DNA from: Calliopsis andreniformis
Lineage: Eukaryota > Arthropoda > Insecta > Hymenoptera > Andrenidae
DNA: 64,000 bases
Assembly: GCF_051401765.1 (NCBI RefSeq)
Contig: NW_027480468.1
Span: 558,001-622,000, forward strand
Reading direction: 5' to 3'
The notes below the pieces were generated by a model. It was not told the origin of the DNA, did no database searches, and saw only the letters and a program-made list of their open reading frames with translations. The position numbers and the translations under genes are program-made. Below, piece after piece: positions 54,359 to 64,000 of the stretch. The number at the start of each line of letters is the position of its first letter. The first letter of the stretch is position 1.

Positions 54359-57300
54359 TTCAATCCTCAATCCTCAATCCTCAATCATCAATCCTCAATC
54401 CTCAATTCTCAACCCTCAATCCTAAGTCCTCAGTCCTCAAACCTCAATCCTCAATACTCAGCCCTCATCCTCAATCCTCAATCCTCAATCTTCAATCCTC
54501 AATCCTCAATCCTCAATACTCAATCTTCAATCTTCAATCCTCAGTCCTCAAACCTCAATTCTGAATCCTCAATCCTGAATCCTTAATCTTCAATCCTCAA
54601 TCCCCAATCCTCAATCTTCAATACTCAATCCTCAATCCTCAATCCTCGATCCTCAATTTTCAATCCTCGGTCCTCAATCCTCAATCCTCAATCCTCAATC
54701 CTCAATCCTCAATCTTCAATCCTCAATACTCAAACTTCAATCCTCAATCCTCAATACGCAATCCTCAATCCTCAATCCTCAATCGTCAGTCTTCAATCCT
54801 CATTACTCAATCTTCAATCCTCAATCCTCAATCCTCAATCCTCGATCTTCAATACTCCATACCCAATCCTCAATCTTCAATCCTCAATCCTCAATCCTCA
54901 ACTCTCGATTCTCAATCCTCAATCCTCAATCCTCAATTCCCAATCCTCAATCCTCATCCTTCAATCCTCAATACCCAATCCTCAATCTTCAATCCTCAAT
55001 CCTCAATCCTCAATCCTCAATCCTCAATCCTCAATCCTCAATCCTCAATCCTCAATCCTCAATCCTCAGTACTCAATCGTCAGTCTTCATTCCTCAATGC
55101 TCAATCTTCAATCCTCAATCCTCAATCCTCAATCCTCAGACCTCAGTCCTCAAACCTCAATCCTCAACCCTCAGCCCTCATCCTCAATCCTCAATCCTCA
55201 ATCTTCAATCCACAATCCTCAATTCTCAATCCTCAATCCTCAATCCTCAGACCTCAAACATCAATACTCAACCCTCAGTCCTCGTCCTCAATGCACAACC
55301 CTCAATCCTCAATCCTCAATCTTCAATCATCAATATTCATTCTTCAATCCTCAATCCTCAATCCTCAATCCTCAATCCTCAATCCTCAATCCACAGTCCC
55401 CAAACCTCAATCCTGAATCTTCAATCCTCAATACTCAATCTTCAATCCTCAATCCTCAATCCTCAATCCTCAATCCCCAATACTGAATCTTCAATCCTCA
55501 ATCCTCAATACTCAATCCTCAATCCTGAGTCCTCAATTGTCAGTCTTCAATCTTCAATACTCAATCTTCAATCCTCAATCCTCAATCCTCAATCCTCATT
55601 CTTCAATCCTCAATACCCAATACTCAATCTTCAATCCTCATTCCTCAATCCTCGATCCTCAATCCTCAATCCTCAATCGTCAACCTCCAATCCTGAATAC
55701 TCAATCTTCAATCCTTAATCCTCAATCCTCAATCCTCAATCCTCACACTTCAATCCTCAATACCCAATCCTCAATCTTCAATCCTCAATCCTCAATGCTC
55801 AATTCTCAACCCTCAATCCTCAGTCCTCAGTCCTCATACCTCAATCCTCAATCCTCAATCCTCAATCCTCAATCTTCAATCCTCAACACTCAAACTTCAG
55901 TCGTCAATCCTCAATACTCAATCCTCAATCCTCAATCCTCAATCGACAGTCTTCAATCCTCGATCCTCAATCCTCAATCCTCAATCGTCAACCTCCAATC
56001 CTGAATACTCAATCTTCAATCCTCAATCCTCAATCCTCAATCCTCAATCCTCACACTTCAATCCTCAATACCCAATCCTCAATCTTCAATCCACAATCCT
56101 CAATGCTCAATTCTCAACCCTCAATCCTCAGTCCTCAGTCCTCATACCTCAATCCTCAATCCTCAATCCTCAATCCTCAATCTTCAATCCTCAACACTCA
56201 AACTTCAGTCGTCAATCCTCAATACTCAATCCTCAATCCTCAATCCTCAATCGACAGTCTTCAATCCTCAATACTCAATCTTCAATCCTCAATCCTCAAT
56301 CCTCAATCCTCAATCCTCAATCCTCAGTCCTCCAGCCTCAATCGTCAGTCTTCAATCCTCAATACTCAATCTTCAATCCCCAATCCTCAATCCTCAATCC
56401 TCAATCCTCAATCGACAGTCTTCAATCCTCAATACTCAATCTTCAATCCTCAATCCTCAATCCTCAATCCTCAATCCTCAGTCCTCCATCCTCAATCGTC
56501 AGTCTTCAATCCTCAATACTCAATCTTCAATCCCCAATCCTCAATCCTCAATCCTCAATCCTCATTCTTCAATCCTCAATACCCAATCTTCAATCTTCAA
56601 TCATCAATCCTCAATCCTCAATTCTCAATCCTCAATCCTAAGTCCTCAGTCCTCAAACCTCAATCCTCAATACTCAGCCCTCATCCTCAATCCTCAATCC
56701 TCAATCTTCAATCCTCAATCCTCAATCCTCAATACTCAATCTTCAATCTTCAATCCTCAGTCCTCAAACCTCAATTCTGAATCCTCAATCCTGAATCCTT
56801 AATCTTCAATCCTCAATCCCCAATCCTCAATCTTCAATACTCAATCCTCAATCCTCAATCCTCGATCCTCAATTTTCAATCCTCGGTCCTCAATCCTCAA
56901 TCCTCAATCCTCAATCCTCAATCCTCAATCTTCAATCCTCAATACTCAAACTTCAATCCTCAATCCTCAATACGCAATCCTCAATCCTCAATCCTCAATC
57001 GTCAGTCTTCAATCCTCATTACTCAATCTTCAATCCTCAATCCTCAATCCTCAATCCTCGATCTTCAATACTCCATACCCAATCCTCAATCTTCAATCCT
57101 CAATCCTCAATCCTCAACTCTCGATTCTCAATCCTCAATCCTCAATCCTCAATTCCCAATCCTCAATCCTCATCCTTCAATCCTCAATACCCAATCCTCA
57201 ATCTTCAATCCTCAATCCTCAATCCTCAATCCTCAATCCTCAATCCTCAATCCTCAATCCTCAATCCTCAATCCTCAATCCTCAGTACTCAATCGTCAGT

Positions 57301-59747
57301 CTTCATTCCTCAATGCTCAATCTTCAATCCTCAATCCTCAATCCTCAATCCTCAGACCTCAGTCCTCAAACCTCAATCCTCAACCCTCAGCCCTCATCCT
57401 CAATCCTCAATCCTCAATCTTCAATCCACAATCCTCAATTCTCAATCCTCAATCCTCAATCCTCAGACCTCAAACATCAATACTCAACCCTCAGTCCTCG
57501 TCCTCAATGCACAACCCTCAATCCTCAATCCTCAATCTTCAATCATCAATATTCATTCTTCAATCCTCAATTCTCAATCCTCAATCCTCAATCCTCAATC
57601 CTCAATCCACAGTCCCCAAACCTCAATCCTGAATCTTCAATCCTCAATACTCAATCTTCAATCCTCAATCCTCAATCCTCAATCCTCAATCTTCATTCCT
57701 CAAACCTCAATCCTCGATCCCCAATCCTCATTCTTCAATCCTCAATACCCAATCCTCAATCTTCAATCCTCAATCCTCAATCCTCAATTCTCAATCCTCA
57801 ATCCTCGATCCTCAGACCTCAAACATCAATACTCGACCCTCAGTCCTCGTCCTCAATCCACAATCCTCAATCCCCAATCCTCAATCTTCAATCATCAATA
57901 TACAATCTTCAGTCCTCAATCCCCAATACTCAATCCGCAACCCACAATCCTCAATGTTCAATCCTCGATACCCAATCCTCAATGTTCAACACTCAATACT
58001 CAATCCTCAATCCTCAATCCTCAATCCTCAATCCTCAGTTCTCAATCCTCAATCCTCAGTCCCCAAACCTCAATCCTCAATCTTCAATCCCCAATACACA
58101 ATCTTCAATCCTCAATCCTCAATACTCAATCCTCAATCCTGAGTCCTCAATTGTCAGTCTTCAATCTTCAATACTCAATCTTCAATCCTCAATCCTCAAT
58201 CCTCAATCCTCATTCTTCAATCCTCAATACCCAATACTCAATCTTCAATCCTCATTCCTCAATCCTCGATCCTCAATCCTCAATCCTCAATCGTCAACCT
58301 CCAATCCTGAATACTCAATCTTCAATCCTTAATCCTCAATCCTCAATCCTCAATCCTCACACTTCAATCCTCAATACCCAATCCTCAATCTTCAATCCTC
58401 AATCCTCAATGCTCAATTCTCAACCCTCAATCCTCAGTCCTCAGTCCTCATACCTCAATCCTCAATCCTCAATCCTCAATCCTCAATCTTCAATCCTCAA
58501 CACTCAAACTTCAGTCGTCAATCCTCAATACTCAATCCTCAATCCTCAATCCTCAATCGACAGTCTTCAATCCTCGATCCTCAATCCTCAATCCTCAATC
58601 GTCAACCTCCAATCCTGAATACTCAATCTTCAATCCTCAATCCTCAATCCTCAATCCTCAATCCTCACACTTCAATCCTCAATACCCAATCCTCAATCTT
58701 CAATCCACAATCCTCAATGCTCAATTCTCAACCCTCAATCCTCAGTCCTCAGTCCTCATACCTCAATCCTCAATCCTCAATCCTCAATCCTCAATCTTCA
58801 ATCCTCAACACTCAAACTTCAGTCGTCAATCCTCAATACTCAATCCTCAATCCTCAATCCTCAATCGACAGTCTTCAATCCTCAATACTCAATCTTCAAT
58901 CCTCAATCCTCAATCCTCAATCCTCAATCCTCAATCCTCAGTCCTCCAGCCTCAATCGTCAGTCTTCAATCCTCAATACTCAATCTTCAATCCCCAATCC
59001 TCAATCCTCAATCCTCAATCCTCAATCGACAGTCTTCAATCCTCAATACTCAATCTTCAATCCTCAATCCTCAATCCTCAATCCTCAATCCTCAGTCCTC
59101 CATCCTCAATCGTCAGTCTTCAATCCTCAATACTCAATCTTCAATCCCCAATCCTCAATCCTCAATCCTCAATCCTCATTCTTCAATCCTCAATACCCAA
59201 TCTTCAATCTTCAACCATCAATCCTCAATCCTCAATTCTCAATCCTCAATCCTAAGTCCTCAGTCCTCAAACCTCAATCCTCAATCCTCAGCCCTCATCC
59301 TCAATCCTCAATCCTCAATCTTCAATCCTCAATCCTCAATCCTCAATACTCAATCTTCAATCTTCAATCCTCAGTCCTCAAACCTCAATTCTGAATCCTC
59401 AATCCTGAATCATTAATCTTCAATCCTCAATCCCCAATCCTCAATCTTCAATACTCAATCCTCAATCCTCAATCCTCAATCCTCAATTTTCAATCCTCGA
59501 TCCTCAATCCTCAATCCTCAGTCCCAAATACTCAATCTTCAATCCATAATCCTCAACCCTCAATCTTCAATACTCAATACTCAATCTTCAATCCTCAATC
59601 CTCAATCCTCAATCCTCAATCCTCAATCTTGAATCCTCAATACTCAATCTGCAATCCTCAATCCTCAATCCTCAATCCTCAATCCTCATTCTTCAGTCCT
59701 CAATACCGAATCCTCAACCTTCAATCCTCAATCCTCAATCCTCAATT

Positions 59748-59860
59748 CTCAGTACTCAATGTTCAATCATCAATATTCAATCTTCAATCCTCAATTTCTC
59801 AATCCTCAACCCTCAATCCTCAGCCCTCAATGTTCAATCCGCAATAACTAATCCACAATC
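59748..59860. repeat. Island with CGCAATAACTAATCC (right end, 1)
   Basis: First copy after B2, with TCCGC. Followed by AGCCCTCAAACC and CTGAATTCTC. Confidence 0.8.
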
Positions 59861-61147
59861 TTCAATCCTCAATCCTCAATCCTCAATCCTCAATCCTCAA
59901 TCCTCAGCCCTCAAACCTCAATCCTGAATCCTCAATCCTGAATTCTCAATCCTCAATCCTCAGTCCTCAGTCCTCAAACCTCAATCCTCAACCCTCAGCC
60001 CTCACCCTCAATCCTCAATCCTCAATCCTCAATCCTCAATCTTCAATCCTCAATACTCAAACTTCAATTCTCAATCCTCAATACGCAATCCTCAATCCTC
60101 AATCCTCATTCGTCAGTCTTCAATCCTCAATACACAATCTTCAATCCTCAGTCCTCAATCCTCAATCCTCAACCCTCGATCTTCAATACTCAATACCCAA
60201 TCCTCAATCTTCAATCCTCAATCCTCAATCCTCAACTCTCGATTCTCAATCCTCAATCCTCAATCCTCAATTCTCAATCCTCAATCCTCAGTCCTCAGTC
60301 CTCAATACACAATCTTCAATCCTCAATCCTCAATCCTCAATCCTCAATCCTCATTCGTCAATCCTCAATACCCAATCCTCAATCTTCAATCCTCAATCCT
60401 TAATGCTCAATTCTCAACCCTCAATCCTCAGTTCTCAGTCCACAAACCTCAATCCTCAATCCTCAGGTCTCAGTCCTCAAACCTCAATCCTCAATCCTCA
60501 ATCCTCAATCCTCAATCCTCAATCCTCAATCCTCAATCCTCTATCCTCAATCCTCAGTCCTCAATCCTCAATCCTCATTCTTCAATCCTCAATACCCAAT
60601 CTTCAATCTTCAATCATCAATCCTCAATCCTCAATTCTCAATCCTCAATCCTAAGTCCTCAGTCCTCAAACCTCAATCCTCAATCCTCAGCCCTCATCCT
60701 CAATCCTCAATCCTCAATCTTCAATCCTCAACCCTCAATCCTCAATACTCAATCTTCAATCTTCAATCCTCAGTCCTCAAACCTCAATTCTGAATCCTCA
60801 ATCCTGAATCCTTAATCTTCAATCCTCAATCCCCAATCCTCAATCTTCAATACTCAATCCTCAATCCTCAGTCCTCAATCCTCAATTTTCAATCCTCGAT
60901 CCTCAATCCTCAATCCTCAGTCCCAAATACTCAATCTTCAATCCATAATCCTCAACCCTCAATCTTCAATACTCAATACTCAATCTTCAATCCTCAATCC
61001 TCAATCCTCAATCCTCAATCCTCAGTCTTCAATCCTCAATACTCAATCTGCAATCCTCAATCCTCAATCCTCAATCCTCAATCCTCATTCTTCAGTCCTC
61101 AATACCGAATCCTCAACCTTCAATCCTCAATCCTCAATCCTCAATTC

Positions 61148-61259
61148 TCAGTACTCAATGTTCAATCATCAATATTCAATCTTCAATCCTCAATTTCTCA
61201 ATCCTCAACCCTCAATCCTCAGCCCTCAATGTTCAATCCGCAATAACTAATCCACAATC
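61148..61259. repeat. Island with CGCAATAACTAATCC (right end, 2)
   Basis: Next module, about 1399 bases after the preceding island, with the same downstream order. Confidence 0.8.
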
Positions 61260-63160
61260 TTCAATCCTCAATCCTCAATCCTCAATCCTCAATCCTCAAT
61301 CCTCAGCCCTCAAACCTCAATCCTGAATCCTCAATCCTGAATTCTCAATCCTCAATCCTCAGTCCTCAGTCCTCAAACCTCAATCCTCAACCCTCAGCCC
61401 TCACCCTCAATCCTCAATCCTCAATCCTCAATCCTCAATCTTCAATCCTCAATACTCAAACTTTAATCCTCAATCCTCAATACGCAATCCTCAATCCTCA
61501 ATCCTCATTCGTCAGTCTTCAATCCTCAATACACAATCTTCAATCCTCAGTCCTCAATCCTCAATCCTCAACCCTCGATCTTCAATACTCAATACCCAAT
61601 CCTCAATCTTCAATCCTCAATCCTCAATCCTCAACTCTCGATTCTCAATCCTCAATCCTCAATCCTCAATTCTCAATCCTCAATCCTCAGTCCTCAGTCC
61701 TCAATACACAATCTTCAATCCTCAATCCTCAATCCTCAATCCTCAATCCTCAATCCTCAATCCTCAATCCTCAATCCTCAATCCTCAATCCTCTATCCTC
61801 AATCCTCAGTCCTCAATCGTCAGTCTTCATTCCTCAATGCTCAATCTTCAATCCTCAATCCTCAATCCTCAATCCTCAGTCCTCAGTCCTCAAACCTCAA
61901 TCCTCAGCCCTCAGCGCTCATCCACAATCCTCAATCCTCAATCTTCAATCCACAATCGTCAATTCTCAATCCTCAATCCTCAATCCTCAGTCCTCAAACC
62001 TCAATCCTCAATCCTCAATCCTCAATCCTCAATCTTCAATCCTCAACACTCAAACTTCTGTCGTCAATCCTCAATACTCAATCCTCAATCCTCAATCCTC
62101 AATCGACAGTCTTCAATCCTGAATCCTCAATTCTCAATCCTCAATCCTAAGTCCTCAGTCCTCAAACCTCAATCCTCAACCCTCAGCCCTGATCCTCAAT
62201 CCTCAATCCTCAATCTTCAATCCTCAATCCTCAATCCTCAATACTCAACCTTCAATCCTCAATCCTCAGTCCTCGAACCTCAATTCTGAATCCTCAATCC
62301 TGAATCCTTAATCTTCAATCCTCAATCCCCAATCCTCAATCTTCAATCCTCAATACTCAATCCTCAATCCTCAGTCCTCAATCCTCAACCTTCAATCCTC
62401 GATCCTCAATCCTCAATCCTCAGTCCCAAATACTCAATCTTCAATCCATAATCCTCAACCCTCAATCTTCAATACTCAATACACAATCTTCAATCCTCAA
62501 TCCTCAATCCTCAGTCCTCAATCCTCAATCTTCAATCCTCAATACTCAATCTTCAATCCTCAATCCTCAATCCTCAATCCTCAATCCTCATTCTTCAATC
62601 CTCAATACCCAATCTTCAATCTTCAATCATCAATCCTCAATCCTCAATTCTCAATCCTCAATCCTAAGTCCTCAGTCCTCAAACCTCAATCCTCAATCCT
62701 CAGCCCTCATCCTCAATCCTCAATCCTCAATCTTCAATCCTCAATCCTCAATCCTCAATACTCAATCTTCAATCTTCAATCCTCAGTCCTCAAACCTCAA
62801 TTCTGAATCCTCAATCCTGAATCCTTAATCTTCAATCCTCAATCCCCAATCCTCAATCTTCAATACTCAATCCTCAATCCTCAGTCCTCAATCCTCAATT
62901 TTCAATCCTCGATCCTCAATCCTCAATCCTCAGTCCCAAATACTCAATCTTCAATCCATAATCCTCAACCCTCAATCTTCAATACTCAATACTCAATCTT
63001 CAATCCTCAATCCTCAATCCTCAATCCTCAATCCTCAGTCTTCAATCCTCAATACTCAATCTGCAATCCTCAATCCTCAATCCTCAATCCTCAATCCTCA
63101 TTCTTCAGTCCTCAATACCGAATCCTCAATCTTCAATCCTCAATCCTCAATCCTCAATTC

Positions 63161-63272
63161 ACAGTACTCAATGTTCAATCATCAATATTCAATCTTCAAT
63201 CCTCATTTTCTCAATCCTCAACCCTCAATCCTCAGCCCTCAATGTTCAATCCGCAATAACTAATCCACAATC
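63161..63272. repeat. Island with CGCAATAACTAATCC (right end, 3)
   Basis: Third module, 2013 bases later. Private changes are CAATTCACAGTACTC and CCTCATTTTCTC. Confidence 0.8.
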
Positions 63273-64000
63273 TTCAATCCTCAATCCTCAACCCTCAATC
63301 CTCAATCCTCAATCCTCAGCCCTCAAACCTCAATCCTGAATCCTCAATCCTGAATTCTCAATCCTCAATCCTCAGTCCTCAGTCCTCAAACCTCAATCCT
63401 CAACCTTCAGCCCTCAGCCTCAATCCTCAATCCTCAATCCTCAATCCTCAATCTTCAATCCTCAATACTCAAACTTCAATCCTCAATCCTCAATACGCAA
63501 TCCTCAATCCTCAATCCTCATTCGTCAGTCTTCAATCCTCAATACACAATCTTCAATCCTCAGTCCTCAATCCTCAATCCTCAACCCTCGATCTTCAATA
63601 CTCAATACCCAATCCTCAATCTTCAATCCTCAATCCTCAATCCTCAACTCTCGATTCTCAATCCTCAATCCTCAATTCTCAATTCTCAATCCTCAATCCT
63701 CAGTCCTCAGTCCTCAATACACAATCTTCAATCCTCAATCCTCAATCCTCAATCCTCAATCCTCAATCCTCAATCCTCTATCCTCAATCCTCAATCCTCA
63801 ATCCTCTATCCTCAATCCTCAGTCCTCAATCGTCAGTCTTCATTCCTCAATGCTCAATCTTCAATCCTCAATCCTCAATCCTCAATCCTCAGTCCTCAGT
63901 CCTCAAACCTCAATCCTCAGCCCTCAGCGCTCATCCACAATCCTCAATCCTCAATCTTCAATCCACAATCGTCAATTCTCAATCCTCAATCCTCAATCCT

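Larger units (their letters stand above)
49197..59688. repeat. 10,492-bp tandem duplication, copy B2
   Basis: No difference from B1 was noticed by eye. It inherits the A2-specific 125-bp deletion (near 52387), ATACTC near 54173 and ATACTGAATC near 55483. The right edge lies in the perfect tract 59652-59688, immediately before CATTCTTCAG. Confidence 0.93.
1..64000. repeat. Heptanucleotide satellite array (CTCAATC)n filling the whole window
   Basis: Every part of the window reads as tandem copies of the 7-bp word CTCAATC with point variants. Frequent variants are TTCAATC, CTCAGTC, CTCAATA, CTCGATC, CTCAACC, CCCAATC and CTGAATC. Consensus tracts contain no G on the + strand; almost every G comes from a variant unit. 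Occasional 6- or 8-base units shift the phase. No unique sequence, transposon or gene interrupts the array and it reaches both window edges, so the true array is longer than 64 kb. Variant patterns recur in the same order over hundreds to thousands of bases, so the heptamer is organised into higher-order repeats. Long satellites of this kind are known from eukaryotic heterochromatin; the species and satellite name are not recognisable here. Confidence 0.98.
59689..64000. repeat. Right-end modules, periods 1399 and 2013 bases
   Basis: Three successive modules start with the same landmarks: the CGCAATAACTAATCC island at 59748, 61148 and 63161, and the window-start motif at 60136, 61535 and 63548. 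The spacing is 1399 and then 2013 bases. The modules resemble bases 1-1190 of the window. No gene or RNA is seen. Confidence 0.85.

Noticed and set aside
8353..63272. ATAACTAATCC islands as promoters (TATA-like or -10 boxes)
   Set aside because: The A/T run is short and there is no partner element or downstream gene; the island is better explained as a higher-order landmark.
1..64000. About 90 + strand open reading frames as protein genes
   Set aside because: All encode only the degenerate S-I-L-N-P-Q-S heptad, several overlap in different frames with the same peptide, and starts and stops arise from single-base variants of the repeat. No domain, signal or composition change marks a gene edge.
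1..64000. A structural repeat protein (silk, mucin or antifreeze type)
   Set aside because: Real repeat proteins keep one frame and a repeat length divisible by three. Here the DNA unit is seven bases, and 6- and 8-base units shift the frame without any compensating pattern.
1..64000. CRISPR array
   Set aside because: There are no constant repeats separated by unique spacers of fixed size and no cas genes; the variation is within one continuous heptamer.
1..64000. Telomeric DNA
   Set aside because: The G-rich strand GATTGAG is strand-asymmetric like telomeres, but it is not a telomere repeat I know, is highly degenerate, and has kilobase higher-order repeats that telomerase does not make. 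Telomere-adjacent position remains possible.
1..64000. Cyanobacterial short heptanucleotide repeats
   Set aside because: Those heptamer arrays are short and lie between genes; 64 kb without a gene does not fit a bacterial chromosome.
1..64000. Human satellites II/III or alpha satellite
   Set aside because: The unit is neither the ATTCC-type pentamer nor a 171-bp monomer, and the variant spectrum does not fit.

Overview
All 64 kb is one uninterrupted tandem-repeat (satellite/minisatellite) array. The basic unit is a 7-bp word, CTCAATC on the + strand (GATTGAG on the other), repeated thousands of times with point variants. The consensus + strand has no G and the consensus - strand has no C. 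I find no supportable protein gene, tRNA, rRNA, transposon, CRISPR array or unique flanking DNA; both window ends lie inside the array. Continuous satellite of this size with nested higher-order repeats points to a eukaryotic chromosome (heterochromatin, subtelomere or pericentromere) rather than a bacterium, phage or plasmid. The species cannot be named from this sequence, and I do not recognise the heptamer as a catalogued satellite.

The many long + strand open frames are a by-product of the unit. The consensus has no stop in any frame, and because 7 is not a multiple of 3, all three + frames spell the same seven-residue peptide repeat (S-I-L-N-P-Q-S). The - strand has a TGA every seven codons in every frame, so it has no long ORFs. 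Overlapping + frames carry near-identical peptides, which argues strongly against coding.

Layout. 1-1190: a module that reappears in the last 4 kb. 1190-3353: older mosaic. 3354-7389: a 2006-bp block in two tandem copies. 7390-16336: older mosaic with about 2.3-kb periodicity. 16337-46376: a 15.08-kb block in two tandem copies (A1, A2) that differ by scattered bases, a 1-bp indel and a 125-bp deletion in A2. 46377-49196: a second copy of a 2.2-kb piece of A2, with a 398-bp length difference. 38705-49196 and 49197-59688: a 10,492-bp tandem duplication (B1, B2) with no difference noticed. 59689-64000: modules of about 1.4 and 2.0 kb that resemble the window start.

Two families of non-heptameric islands mark the array. 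A ~146-bp cassette occurs 18 times, only between 2.1 and 38 kb, in four subtypes. A ~112-bp island (word CGCAATAACTAATCC or close) occurs 10 times, mostly to the right of 25 kb. Derived bases and the A2 deletion show the order of events: small mosaics first, then the 15-kb duplication, then divergence of A2, then the 10.5-kb duplication of the A2 side. The array appears to be growing by unequal exchange at identical heptamer tracts. The very recent duplications could instead be assembly errors.
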